Source: Deroplatys truncata
Lineage: Eukaryota > Arthropoda > Insecta > Mantodea > Mantidae
Length of the DNA: 64,000 nucleotides
NCBI GenBank assembly: GCA_030765065.1
Contig: CM060980.1
Span: 64,712,364 to 64,776,363, forward strand
Direction of reading: 5' to 3'
Numbering within the stretch: position 1 is the stretch's first letter; every line of letters starts with the position of its first letter. The translations under genes were made by a program, and so were the position numbers. This document shows, piece by piece, positions 1 to 13,272 of this stretch. The notes under the pieces were generated by a model. That model did not search any database and was not told the origin of the DNA. It saw nothing but the letters and a program-made list of their open reading frames with translations.

Positions 1-3000
1 AATTTATAATCAATAAAGACCATCCAAGCACTGTATAGCATCATGGACATTAAATACATAAGCAATATGTGAAATAAGTTTCCAATACTTTATTGTCATT
101 GTAGCTGTCTGCTAGAAGTTTAGGGAGTAGCTGAGCGTCACTATCGGTAAAAATTGGCGTTGCGTAGAAACCTTTTTTATTGGCAATTCGCACCCGATGC
201 GCCAACTTATAATATCTAGTAAACAATGCTAAAATGGTATATAACAACAAATGTTAAATGATTTTATTTTACTCGTAGGATTGTTACACTCGGTTTTATC
301 CTCGTTCCGCAAATATTCCTACTCGGAATATAAAACTCCACTTTAATTTGTATCATAAATATCATTTAAATAAAACCAGTCACAATATATTAAAAACCTT
401 TCATGCATATTGCCCTCTATCCCAGATTTTCAGGCCTTTTATCTTCGGGAAGGTCGAAAACTTTACTGAAAGAACTAAGTTTGGCACTAAGCGTATACGG
501 ACAAAGAAGTGGATTTAGTTTGGTGGCACGTCAGCCCCACTTTGCGGAATGTGTTCTTGGACTCTCCAGGCCTCTGCGATTTTCCCACTTGGTGGAGTGC
601 TTGGAGTGAATTGCATACGAGGCTAGACTCGCGTCTCGTCATGAAGAGAAGTGATCTGTAAACATTTTGCCTAGTTGGAAGCGAGTTTCGAAGCGCTTCA
701 CATGTAAAGTAGTCCGGACTGTAGGGTGGGCGGTGCACCTGGTGGAGTCTATCGACAAGTGTCAGGGAAAGGAATCCCGAGGGTCGTGAATTGACGTATT
801 GCCCAAGCAAACATGGCAGCAGGGAGAGAAGAGGCAAGGCAAACATCGAGACTTGTCCATCAGTCTGCAGTTTATACTTCGCTCAGTGGCGTGAGCTTAT
901 ATGTTAGCAGAGTTTTATTTCACAGTGTGATATTTTCCAAATACAGAACATGATAGGAGTTTTACGATATTGTTATTGCTTTTGGCAAGCTTTAAACGTT
1001 TGCAATCATTTATTAAAATATTATGATCTAGTTCTCCTGGATTGTGAAATTATAAACTGCTCAACTTCAACTGAGAGGTCCAAGTTCGGCTCCAGATACA
1101 AATTAGAAATGTATGATGCAGTTTATCTCTTTGCAAAGATTTCTCCGGGTGTTCCGGTGATCTTTCTAATAAACATAAAGGTTATTGTTTATGTTTGTTC
1201 CTATGCTAATTGGGGTTCTTGCAGACACTTCAAAATAAAATACGTCCGGCCCAGTGCTCGAATACGCTGTGCGCCGGATCTTGCATCCAGCGGGTAAAAT
1301 ATCATGGTAAACCCCTGCTTTTCAGGTCTCCTTTAACACCGTACACTTTAAAAATAGATCACCATACTTGGATCATTCACTTTGATTTCTCGCCTAATAA
1401 AATACAAAATGAAGACAAGAGACTATAAAAGTGCCTACTGATAGAACAACTGATAAGTAAGTAGAAAGAAGCAATAGAGGAACACTATGGCTAAATTTTT
1501 AAAATGATTATGTAAGTCAGCATCCTCCTTTGATACATTTCTGTCCCTTGTCAATACCTCTTTCGGAGCCATGGCAACGGCTGAAATCCTAATGATACGA
1601 CTTCAAGGAATGTTATAAGCAACTGATGATGGCGAGGGTTGACATACACAAGACTTCTTCTGAGTTCAATGAATTAAAAGGCTAGGCAATGTTTTGTTAA
1701 AATTTCAGATATGAAGACATCAGTAGATGAATTAGAGATGAATAGTACTTCATATTAATCGTCTTTATATAACATTAACATATCGCTTTATTTAGAAATT
1801 AGCTTTATAAATATGCTATTAAATTGTTTTCATTACATAAAAGAATCTACGAGTTCCTGAAAAAACAATAACTGTTTCTTGCCATAGTTTTAGGTTGGAA
1901 ACAACTCTCATATATTTTACTGTATCATAAGAAACAATTTCAAAAGCATAAGCAAGATGCGCTTTAAAAATACAAACAAATAAATAAATAAATAAAACCT
2001 GGCGCTACTGTAATTTCATAGAAAACATCACACAAAAACAAGTCTCCTTGAATGCATATAATTTTGACAAGGTTTATATGTACATGAAACCACTTAACGA
2101 AGTTGGTGTAGGTTTCATAATCTTTATTCAAGATAGCAGGACCTTTTAAAGGATATTACAACTTACAAAAATTTCTCTCGTCTTTCCTACAAGATTTAGG
2201 AATTAATACCCTAGTCCTTACATCGGCCTTTTATACCTTTGGATCGCGGAGAAAATAATTCTAGATGTTAATGTGCTAGTCAACAGACGCTTTCTCTGGA
2301 ATCATTCCTATCTGGAGGTGTTTGCAAAGGTGTTTTACCTTTTTGTAAAAGGGGATGAAATATATATTACAATGACATAATGAAACGGAGGAATACAAAC
2401 ATGTTATTCAGGATTAGACTACAAATAAGTTATGAATAAACATTTTAAAATAATTCACAGAAACTCAGCTAAAGTAACAACTATTACGACCTATTTCTAG
2501 AATGATTCAACATCGAAGCTCATCTAAAACAGCAGTAACCAGACGATATGAACGCCACTGACTGGAGTATTAAGTATCAGAGCTTCCATATTTATGAGTG
2601 TGACTTGTTGTTGGAGGTGCAGTTTCATGTGGTAGCTGAAGTCGACAGTGTCACCTGAACTATCAGGCTGGTTGTTGGGATCCTCTTGTAGAGGTACACA
2701 AAGTTCGTGCAGGTGGAGCAAGACAAGTGGTTCTGACCTACCTCCCACATTAGTTAGCAAAATAAGGGACCCAGATGTTTATTATGATGATTTATTTGCG
2801 TTTGCCGGATGCACGTGCTTCAAAGCACCGTATGAACATGCCATTTTCATCCAAGTTATTTTCGAAACACATTTCTCGTAGTGGTTGACTCGGCTTACTC
2901 GAGTGCATAGAATTTACATTTTGGGAAACATGTATTCGGTAATTGTCTTCTATTACTCAAGCGCTATCCCTGTCGACAGTGTCGAACATGCACTATAACA

Positions 3001-4140
3001 AAAACGTCAGTTTTGCTTTCCAGACTAGTAGCTAAATGGTTTTATGTTCGATCAAAAACCTACCAAATGAACTGAATACAAGAATACTGATAAGCGTAGC
3101 ATTATTTGTTTTTATCAGTGGAATAGTCTTACGAGTCTGGTTTAGCCGTATTGCTGCTGAGACAAGCCAATTCTGTGCACAATAAGTGCTGCCATACATC
3201 TGAAAGCAAAACAGACCGCCTGTCGTCAAGAAAAGTACGACAGTAATAACAACAGAAACATGGTACTTCTGCTAAATATATGTTACCTTCTATTCTTTAA
3301 GTGCTTTGAAATTATACAACCCTGCGGAGATGAAATCATATTCGAAAAAGGTAGCTAATATTAAATTTACAAGGTGCATTAAAATAATAAAATATCCTAC
3401 AGCATATTCATTACAGTAATCATGGATGGACATTGTGTTTACCTTAATTTTATGCTCATTAAATTTTGTCTACTTCGTCAATGTGAAGACTGAGAACGAA
3501 ACTAACTAAGGAGATGAGTACTAAGAAGATTGTTACACCAACGAAGTCCAAGTCTTATTTGTGATAAGAGGTCTACAAAAACTTGTTCCATGCTCTGAAT
3601 AATGCTTAAATACAGAAACTGTAGGAAGCGTTGTTTTAAGGTACATAGCATTCTGAAGTTGGCCTTAGTTAAAATGTTCATCTAAACAACATGTTAAAAT
3701 CTTATATCGCCACTTTTTGTTTCACACCTGCATATATACCTAAGGTAGTGGAGGTCTTGCATTCGAAAAAAAAACAATAATATCGGATTTAAAGGGAAAT
3801 TTTCTTTTCAGATCAACGACACCAGAAAGGAAGCAGTTTTAGAAAAGTTCATGTGTCCTGTCCTGTTTCTGTCTAGCATTACGCAAAAATGATAAGTTAG
3901 ACGAATAATAAACTTAAGTCGGGTACATTTTAAGAATATAACTTTACTTGCAAAAGTTTTTTTATATTTATTTTTCTAAAAAATGACTAGGGAAATTTTG
4001 AAGAATTATTGTATATATATGGAAATTATGAAGAAAAGGCATATCTTCATTGCTGAAAGATTATGTTCCGTTGTAGTAGAACATGTGCCATTTTCTGTGT
4101 CATTATCAAATTCTAAAACATACGTCGTTATTTGAATTTT
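1..4140. other. AT-rich intergenic DNA, no recognised gene
   Basis: No repeat family from elsewhere in the window was recognised here. Short frames on both strands (up to 119 codons at 487-846) have no recognisable domain. A GC-richer patch at about 480-900 and another at about 2,520-2,830 stand out from the AT-rich background and could be exon remnants or old mobile DNA, but nothing specific supports either reading. A short (AAAT)n tract lies near 1,980-2,000. Confidence 0.6.
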
Positions 4141-4989
4141 TACCTTCTCTGCTACGTAAAGTAAGTAGCGGAAGTATTACATTCTACCCAAAAATTCGAT
4201 ACCAAGATTTCACTGGAAATACATGCCCTGAATCCAAATAAATCATTTTGGAAACATATCCGTGTGTGTTTCTGTGAACAGCATAACTCATAAATTAAAA
4301 GACGGATAAATAGCCAACTTCGTATTTAGGTTCAGTACCTTTCAAAGATGCGACACAAAGCTTTTCAAGAAAATCCTTCCACCCCAAACCACCCTTTACA
4401 TGAATTTTTTTTTCAATTTTTTTTTTATTTTCTAAAAAATAGTGCAAACGATTTTTATTAAAATACCGTATATTGAACATATTTACATGTCAGATAAAAT
4501 GTATATCTTAGATAGGCTATGAAGGCTATTCCCAGAAGGAAGGAATTTTACATAATCTTGTGTAACTGGTAAACGTTAAGCGCTAGACGAAAGTACTCTA
4601 CAAAAAATGTAGATCTCTTTAAAACACATAATTTATTAAAAATAGGTTTTTCTTTGTGTAAGCCGTTTCTGAGATATCCCTTATTAAAGGTTCGAATTGT
4701 TGATTTCTTGCTGATTCTCTTAAAATCCTTTCAACATTCAATTGTTTTCCGGATTGCATGGGAACAGTATGGAATTTTAAGGTCAGCATATAGCGACCTG
4801 TACTTAAACATTTGACTGCGGCTGTTCTCTTATAATGTTATAATGAAATGTGTAATGTAGCTATTTCTGCTAAGATTTATTTGAATTTAAGTGTAGTAGG
4901 TAGAAAAATAAGCTTGAGTAAGAATAACCTGTGCACCCACTAATAAACGATAGAGGATAGAGAAAGTCATGTGAAGCATCACACCAGAT
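4141..4989 (-). repeat. R880 interspersed repeat, near-complete copy
   Basis: This is a reverse-orientation copy of the R880 family. Its 3' end faces left and begins with the complement of the shared terminal GAGAAAGTA sequence, followed by the conserved GGAATAC and CGGTGAAATCT-like blocks seen in the other copies. Its 5' end faces right at the sequence complementary to ATCTGGTGTGATGC, next to an oligo-T tract. The microsatellite segment is short here (GTGTGTTTCTGTGAAC on the + strand). It is visibly more diverged than the 22.8 and 28.9 kb copies, so probably an older insertion. Confidence 0.85.
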
Positions 4990-7396
4990 TTTTTTTCAAG
5001 AGCGCATTCTGGAACATAAAGTCGCCATTATTTTGTTTCTCGTGAGTTTGTCAAAGAGAATTGTACCATAAATACTAACGTCGACATTTTTAAATAGCTG
5101 AACGTTTGCTTATTTAAAAGAATGTACGTTACATCAGAATTATCAAATTGAAACCACTTGTAGTGAATATCTGATTTGAGTAACACGAAATGCATATAAA
5201 TATTTTATATTGATTTATATCTTTAAAATGCATAAATTGTAGAAAAGCTATAAAAATAAGTTATGATTTATGATCTTCTTTCTCGGATTTTTATGAGCTT
5301 TCCAAGGAGTTTAAAAATATAGAAGTACCATTTACCAAATATCTTTTGGAGTCAAAATAGTTTGAATTATTTTTCTTAAAAGAAAACTAATCTATTTCGA
5401 AACGAGGATGATTTTGATGTTGTTCTTATTGCATTGCTATACTGTCACCTATAACTATAATTTAAAAAAAATCACGTTTGAAATCATATTTTCTATGCGA
5501 AGCTGTTGAAATACAACAATTCTTATATACAAATCGCTTTATTTTAGTAAATAGAACATTTCTAACGCATGGTTAACATTTAGTACCCGAATACCATGTA
5601 CCGACCAATGTGACTGGACTTCTTTCGTGATTCCTTCAGATAAAAAAATCCAAAAATAATTTCAAAGAAGAATTACAGAGCACATGAAGAAGGTTCAGGA
5701 AGACAATCAAATCGATAAAACAGCGTATTTTATTTTCATGATCACAAAAGTCCACCTTACGAATAAGTTGAAATAAATAAAAAAAAAGGCATTTAAAGGC
5801 GGATGCTCAACTAAGGTCATCTATGTGCAAGTTATTCTGCATAAAGACCCACTCTGAACTATGTTTAGTAAATCTTATTGGATAAGGAAAACTTTGGGAT
5901 ATAAGTTCGTAGTTGAGTTGGCTCTAAATAAGCAGAATAAAGGGATACACTCACACGCACAAATACCCGGATACCTTACATCACTGACTTTTTTAAGCTT
6001 GTAGTAACATTTCCTGTCGATTCAGTTGTTGTGTATGCTCATAACTGTCAGCATAAATTGAAACGCCGCATATCAATTGTGGATTTAACAAGTGTTCCAT
6101 TACTAGCAATGGGATGGAGTCGATGGCGAAAGCACCACTCCCAGATTAAAAGCCTAATGCTGTAAGTAATATGAGGAAGAGTGGTTTGGTAGACCCAGTC
6201 ACCTCCTGACCGCACCACAGAAGAGCTCTCGACTGAACCTTTGATGGACTACACCACAGAGAATTGGCCTTCTAGTGTTTGGTTTCATCTTGTGAAGAAC
6301 CTTTCCGGCAATTACGCCTTGCTTGTTATATTGCAAGCTATGTATGGAATGTCATTGAGAGAGTTTGCATCTGCTGTCATGAAGTGGAGATGGCTCTAGC
6401 AACTCCCACACCATCACTGTGGTAACATTCTTGGAGCATTCGAGTGGTTTTCACCACTGAAAAGAATGGTCTATTATTAAGAACAGTAATATAATATAAT
6501 GTTATAAAACTATCATTATATTATGACAGAGCCAACTATACAACATACCAATGACATTTAAAAATAAAAGGAACCTTTGGTCACAAGAGACTATTTTCTT
6601 GACTCTTACTGAAATGTTCAGTGTATGTTCAATAAGACTCATTTCAACACACATTTTCATCTAGACGCAGAGAATTTAGCATATTAAGTACAATGCAGTT
6701 TTCTTCACCTTTTAGTTTAACACTGCTCGGATAAGTTGCTTCCGAAATTATGACGATTAAAATTACCTTATGCGTGGAGGAAGGTATCAGAAAACGCACC
6801 GTTTAAAATCAAATAGAAATCATAGTAACACAAATTATATTATCAATGTTGTTGCATTTTTATAGTTCTAGAATTATTAATAACCTTTTATAACTCTTAG
6901 TTGAAACCCCAGGCAATAAAAATCGCGTACGCGGAAGCTCGTCAAATATGATCTACAGCACGTCTATGCGCTGCAAGGATAGGTTTCCAGTCCATCACAT
7001 TCGCAATGTTGTCAGCAACATTCTTACCCGCCGCCGGTAAATCCTGAGCAAATACGAAAGGTAAAAGAAAACTATAGAATAGAATGAATTTGCTTCAGTG
7101 ATAAACAGAGCAGTAGACATAATGAAATTGTTGCGCAGTTTTTAAAAACGATGAAAAGTAAGATTAAATTATTATATTTTAATTTATGGTTACAATTCAG
7201 GCCTTCATACAGCAAAATTGTATTGGAATTTTGTACTATTTGTTTAATCGAAGAATGAAATTTTGGGAGTGCGCTCTAAATAACTACTACCGTATATATT
7301 GAGCAGTACCATACATTACAGAGAAAATTAGTGTTGAATGTTTGTGGCCATTGAATCCTGTATGCGTCACAGGCATTTGCTGGAACACGTCATTTC
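4990..7396. other. Intergenic DNA with an unexplained GC-richer patch
   Basis: No gene was recognised. The stretch from about 6,100 to 6,470 is less AT-rich than its surroundings and looks different in texture (many CAC, GAGAG and ACC words). It could be an exon or an old insertion, but no motif, splice-bounded frame or similarity to the repeats here supports a specific call. Confidence 0.5.
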
Positions 7397-7562
7397 GCGA
7401 AGATCCTAGGCAGATAATGAAAATCCGGCTAACCTCTAAACAGGTCTAACTAAAATAAACTGACGTAACCTCTCTTTATCTGCCGGCTTTTAGAGACCCC
7501 ATCAGATAGAGTATGGAATAAGTTACATTACGTAAATGCCAGCGGTCTGCCTAGATCTTTGC
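7397..7562. mobile_element. Small inverted-repeat element (MITE-like), 166 bp
   Basis: The ends read GCGAAGATCCTAGGCAGA and, as reverse complement of the right end, GCAAAGATCTAGGCAGA, so 16-17 of the terminal bases pair. The interior contains CTCTTTATCTGCCGGCTTTT-like sequence that recurs in the small inverted repeat near 9.6 kb. No coding capacity. No clear target duplication was seen, so superfamily is unknown. Confidence 0.45.
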
Positions 7563-9611
7563 TAAATAATGGATATCAGCAAAAGACTACGACATATATT
7601 TGCATCCTTTAACCAAAAAGGCACAAAGTATTTCATTAAGTCCTAATAACTCCGAAGCAAAATACATAAAATACCACCACTAAAAGTTTTAAGCACTCAA
7701 AACACTTCTGAAAAAAATAAAAATGTAGAGTACTAATTAACATAGCTTTGTGAATGTGAAGTACTAATTAATCAACGAGTTGTTACTCCTGCTTAAACTT
7801 CGTCTGGCTAGATTTTGTCATCATCATCATCATCTACTGGAACAAGCTTCAGAATTACATTCTTGTAGAATGGAAATCTTTAGCATGTAGAACGCTATAT
7901 TGCTAAGATACGAGAGTATACCACGTGCCGAAAGATCGCTACAGCTAGATTAAATAAACTAAGGGACTGAACCCAACACCAATGGAAGCAACAACTGTCG
8001 CTCTAGTCAAGTGTTAAAACGAAAACTCGCTGTAATTTTAAACCAATTTCAAAAACAATGAAGAATAATTTCAGGCTTGTGTGTCATTCCGAAACCAAAA
8101 GCAATCAATCACCTGCTTGCTGACTGTTGTTAACATTTGCTTTGTTTTCATATCCTTTCTAGCTTCTCATAATCCAAGCTTTGAGATGCGCTTATGATTA
8201 TTGACAGGTTGCCAGATAAAGGTCACACTACAAGAGTTTATTCCGCACGCAAAGCGAACGTGTAAATTGAACTTTTCCCCTAGCTCTTTCAATTGAATAT
8301 TCTGTAAGAGGATTTCTTTTAATTAAGTTATACGGGTTAATCGGTTGCGCCGAAAAAAAGTTAAGGAAAATGATCCTAGAGGGATAATATTTCGCATTTA
8401 AATTTCCAAATACAACATAATGGTAATGCAGTACATTACAGACACAAGCTTTTATTTTTATTAATTTGCTAGAAATACCTTATTTCTTATGAAAAATAGT
8501 TTCCGTATTCAATTCTACGAGCGACCAATCAAATAGATAGCGCCCTCCTTAGGTCTTCTTTGGAAGCTTAAACATAACTTGCAAATTTTAAAACACTTTT
8601 GGAAAAGAAAGTATATACTGTATTAAAAAGACCAATTATTCATAACGATATCTGTCAACACTGCCTAATTTTGGTGTATATTTATTTTACCACAAAGTTC
8701 CTCAATGGACGGATTTCAGAAATTTAAGTTTTATTGAGCTATTTTCGTAGTCTGAAATGATTTTTCAGTAAAACATGTGGTAGGTTTACTATGTTCATTT
8801 CTTAAAACTTACGATGTCACATTCATTTTTAAAGAAATGTGGCATTGCTGTTTCTTGTATTTCCCCTCATAAAAAAACAGAATGTTCTTGACGCTTACAT
8901 GATTAATAGACATAGAATTTGCATGCACTAAAACCTTAAGCTTATACTTTTTGGTACTTACAATGGACATTCTTCCTTAACACATCACTCCGGTCATTGT
9001 AGTTTGATTTGCAGCATACAGTGATCATTTTCTCCAAATATTCAAACGTAAGTTTATGACGTTTATCGATCAATACAAGTTTGTACGATGATAAAGATAT
9101 TTCCAGTCTATAGATAACAAAATTTGAAAGCATTTACTAACTCTGGGGAAGGTTAGTGTGAAGATCTTGATCGACAGAATTAAAAAATTTTCATGTCTGG
9201 ATTTCACAATAAAACACTCACAATTTACAGCTTAATTAAAGCAACACTCTCAAGTTTTCTCCGAATTTCCATATTGGTGTCTCCATAGTAAGTACCTTTT
9301 CATGTTTAAACGTTAATTTTAAAATTAAAATAAAAAAAATCGCGTATTAAACGCCCGATGTATGGAAAAATAATGAAATATGCAGCAATATCGGAAATAT
9401 TCAATTATATGCACTATAAAACGTTACAAATAAGTGCAGAAAAACATTAAACACATTACAAAACTACGAGTAATTCCACATCAAAAGTAAAAACAAACTA
9501 AAATATATTTGCATACCAATCCAGTGTCTAATGATTAATCAATGGTAGAAAATCACATACCAAATGAGTCATTAGCAGTTACGCTTTTGTTTTTAGTTTA
9601 TGCAACCTGTT
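7563..9611. other. AT-rich intergenic DNA
   Basis: No gene or repeat copy was recognised. A (CAT)5 run lies at about 7,820-7,835. The only open frames are short and have no recognisable motif. Confidence 0.6.
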
Positions 9612-9735
9612 AAGCAGCAGATGTGTCTTAGGTCCCTCTTTATCGCCGGTTTTATAAACTGCTTAAATAAATAAAGGTATCACACTCAGAGAAAACTCCG
9701 TAAGAGGGACACAAATTACTCTGCATTTAGTCAGT
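9612..9735. mobile_element. Small inverted-repeat remnant related to the 7.4 kb element
   Basis: An imperfect inverted repeat built on GTCCCTCTT and AAGAGGGAC flanks about 70 bp of AT-rich sequence. The left half contains CCTCTTTATCGCCGGTTTTA, which closely matches a segment inside the 166-bp element at 7.4 kb, suggesting one small family. Boundaries are approximate. Confidence 0.3.
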
Positions 9736-12700
9736 CTTACAAATCACAGTGCCTTCTACTAGAACTAGTAAACTTTCAAGCCGATTTTACAAACTTTTAC
9801 TTTACAATGTATTTTAATACCCACTTCCGAAACCAAGTAATAAGCGAAACATCTATCACACGGCTCCAATTTCATAATCAGATAAAAAAAAAATGTCGGA
9901 ACTATGCAACTAGAGAAGGGATGGGTTATAAGCAACTAAGGCAACCCTTGTTGCAAAATGGGGGCGGCAGTCATCACAGAAGAAATTAAATTTTTATTTC
10001 TCTGGCATGAACAGCATCCCATTTATTTAATATATCATACATAATAGTTTTTCGTATTTTTAAATGAAGTTAAAACGTTCAATAGCTATACAATACGATC
10101 AAAGTTTCGAGGGGAACAAAGGCATTCTTAGTATAAAGCTAAATAAGAGCACATAATTAACGCACTTTAAGGCTAAAGACATGTCCTAATGATTATAATA
10201 GTGACTCTTGCCTAATAAATCACAAATTAATTCATAAAATATGATTACTAATTTTACTTGTAAAGTGTGTTGATACGCCTGGAAATCCAACATGATAATT
10301 GCTTTTATTTATACAACACACACTATATATATAGGGAAGAATTCGGTCGTAAGAGATATGAGAGTTTGAAGGCCATCACCAGTTGTTGCCGAATCTATGA
10401 CTCAAATAATCACGGACGTTATTTAGAATAACACAGTGTACAGCTAGCTCATTGCTACACTGTAAACGGAATTTTATTTATTTATTTTTACATTCACATT
10501 TCTCTCTTACAGTTCTAATGCAGTATCAGTAATGTGCATAGAAAGTATGAATTATAACTTACGGAAAATAAACAGAACTATTTCTCATGTTGCTGTGTTT
10601 TGGTTTTATTTTTTCCAAGAAGGATCGCATTTTTATTGTTTCATAATAGATTGAGAGAAGTTATAAAATTATAAGTAAAATTAATAATATTACAATTGAG
10701 TATTGTACAGTTTATTTGGAAAAATACTTGTTAACATAAAATTATTTGTGAATACGTATACATTGCATTCTCTAAGAATGAATGTTTACACAGACATTTG
10801 AAATTTTTGCGAATAAAAGTAGAGAAGGCATTTTCCACACAAACACACAAACCTTTCTTCAAAGGCATCAGTTTCTTGGTCATAAGCGTGTTCGTATAAT
10901 AACTGAAATAAAAAGTTTGGAACAGAGGATCAAATCGAAGTTGCAAGAGAATTCTATTTGATTATCCTTCTCTTTCTGGGGCTGCAAAAGCATTCAAGTA
11001 TGAAGTGCGACAACTGCGAATTCGTTCAAAGAATACCGAAGTGAAATGCAAAGTGATTTACGAGTTGATTAAAAGCGAGTGTTTAGATAGCATTTCATAA
11101 GAACGAAGTGTTAATTTTGAATTAATTATTTACTAACTACCTCTTAATAGCACACATCCTCTAAAACCTCCTATGATATTGCTATGAACTCTCCTTCATT
11201 CTCTCTCTAGTAATATCAAATGGACGGCTACCACTCCACACAGTGACGACTGATACACTGTTTTGATTCACTAGCCACTTCATGTAAGAGGCAGTATCAG
11301 ACAGGAATGTCAACATGAGGTAAATGGCATGCTTTTAGGTCTCATAGACGAAGGGGACGTAAAATGATAATTAGCTAATTGTGTTACTGCACTCCAGCCA
11401 ACTGACATTTTCACACCACCGCCTCGGGTCAGCACAAGCAAGCAACCCTTCTCACTCGGCTACTGTTGCTAACGAAATTGCTTCCCCTTTCATGTAACTA
11501 AGTTAGCTAATGAACTAACAAAAGATTTAATTACTATAATAAAACCTTCTCTTTCGTTAATGGAGTACAGAAATAGCCTCTGCAGTGTTTTAATTACGTG
11601 CATTTTTCTGTCCTTTTTAATACTCATGGAATCTTCAAGTCTTCTTTACTCTGAGATGTCTTATGAAGTGAAAATCATCCAGTGTCTATTTCGCTCACTA
11701 AAATTGGCGAAGTTTGCTAAAAACGGTAATTGTAGTTCCTGTGTAGCTTATAAATTGGAATTTCTTCTATAATTGGATATATATTTTATCATTGTAGGTA
11801 TACAACCTTTTTACATTTTAAATATATTTTTAAGAATGATAGTGCATCTGCCATTTGTACCATGAATTCTGCCTCACTTCACAGAAAAGAAACCTCCTGG
11901 CCTTTTTGAAGTAGAGCTATATATTTTGGTTATATTTTAGGGAAAACATTACTCTAGATATTGGTACCACTTTAGAAGTGGCAGCTTCCGTATTTCAAGA
12001 AATGCTTTTGCTTTGTAAATGTATGTGAGGTTATTTTTCTCCATTTTTACTTTGAACACTGTTTTCTCTGATGACATTTTGTAATATAAATGACTCATTT
12101 TCTCACAAACCATTGAAGATAAAGGCGTCTTAATGGTGTTATTAATTTAATTTGGTATTAAAAATCATATCTTCATTAATAAATAATATTATTGTATAAA
12201 ACTAGATCACTGAACTGAGAAGCCATGCATCCACATTCTATAAAATTTCAGTATGATATCTTAAAACAGTTTGAGATAATGGGTCATGGAGTTGGTGAAT
12301 TTAACAGTGGAGGAATAGGGCTTTTAGTCTCACCTTAAACAACACAGTAAATCAATCACAATTTCCGTCCAAAGAGAAGCAGGGTGTTTCAATAAAGATC
12401 GATTTTCCCTTTCCTTCATCTCCATGTGGACCATTTATCTTAATATTACCTATCATCAGAGTTATGTTTCTTAAAACCCGACAAGCAGAAAGTTACGTGA
12501 ACTCTTGACAATTTCTTTTTGTAACAATTTGTTGTTATACTAATAATCAAACTTTACAGGGGAACATTCATATCTCATTTAATTAAGTTATGGCAACTTA
12601 TTAAAATGCACAACTTTAATATCAACTTCGAATTTCTATGTGGTAGCTGCCATGTGCACTATAAATAAAATATGAAATTTCAATATCTAAGTTAAACTAT

Positions 12701-12972
12701 TATTGAGAAAATAATTACCTACCTACTTACTAAGATTTTAGGTTCTAATTTTGCACTTTTTAACATGCTACTTGCGATGAACAATTACGGATTTGTGACT
12801 CAAAATTTAATTTTTGCACCACTAAACTATAAAAAAATGCCTGATTTGTTTTTTCTAGAAATGTTCATTAGTTTGATTGTAAAATATTCTCAGATGTTGA
12901 TTGCGTGCTTTTCTCATTTTTCACTAAGTGTTATTTAAAATGTGTAATTGCACAATCACACACAAGCTACAA
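9736..12972. other. Intergenic DNA with a candidate regulatory island
   Basis: No gene was recognised. Most of it is AT-rich. The segment at about 11,280-11,480 is more complex in sequence and holds a perfect 12-bp palindrome AATTAGCTAATT at 11,369-11,380, a double homeodomain-type site. It matches none of the repeats here and is treated as a candidate cis-regulatory element by inference. Confidence 0.45.
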
Positions 12973-13272
12973 GACGTCTCCCGTGGTCTAGGAGTACCAT
13001 GACCGGTAGGGTCATGGTATCCTTAGGGTTCTCGAGTTCGCGGGTTCAAACCTGGCGGAGAGTGATTAATTTTGTCGGGCGTCAAAACCTTTAGCATGGC
13101 TTCCTTCGGAAGAGAAGTAAAGCCTGTGGTCCCATGTGGTGGATTTACGGCACGTAAAGCAACCTCAAGCCTGATAAAGAGGTCTCTGAGCAAAATTTAC
13201 GGTCTTTCACGCCTAATACACATAGACTGGGGCACTAAGAAGCATATAGTTAAAGAGCGTCAAAAAATTTAA
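12973..13272 (+). mobile_element. tRNA-headed SINE, family S2
   Basis: The head has an A-box-like CCGTGGTCTAGGAG and a B box GGGTTCAAACC about 55 bases later. The body carries GGATTTACGGCACGTAAAGC, similar to a core sequence I recall from arthropod SINEs. A second copy lies in reverse at 58.3 kb, with shared sequence across the middle of the body. Unusually, the head contains a long hairpin (TACCATGACC and GGTCATGGTA around a 5-base loop) where the anticodon arm would be. The 3' end is A/T-rich. A possible 7-bp duplication ACACAAG flanks it but is not conclusive. Confidence 0.75.

Noticed and set aside
487-846. Mariner transposase tail, from HRPPYSPDY in a minus-strand frame
   Set aside because: Only the PPYSPD word fits; the following residues do not match the LAPCDF...LF pattern and no terminal repeats were found.
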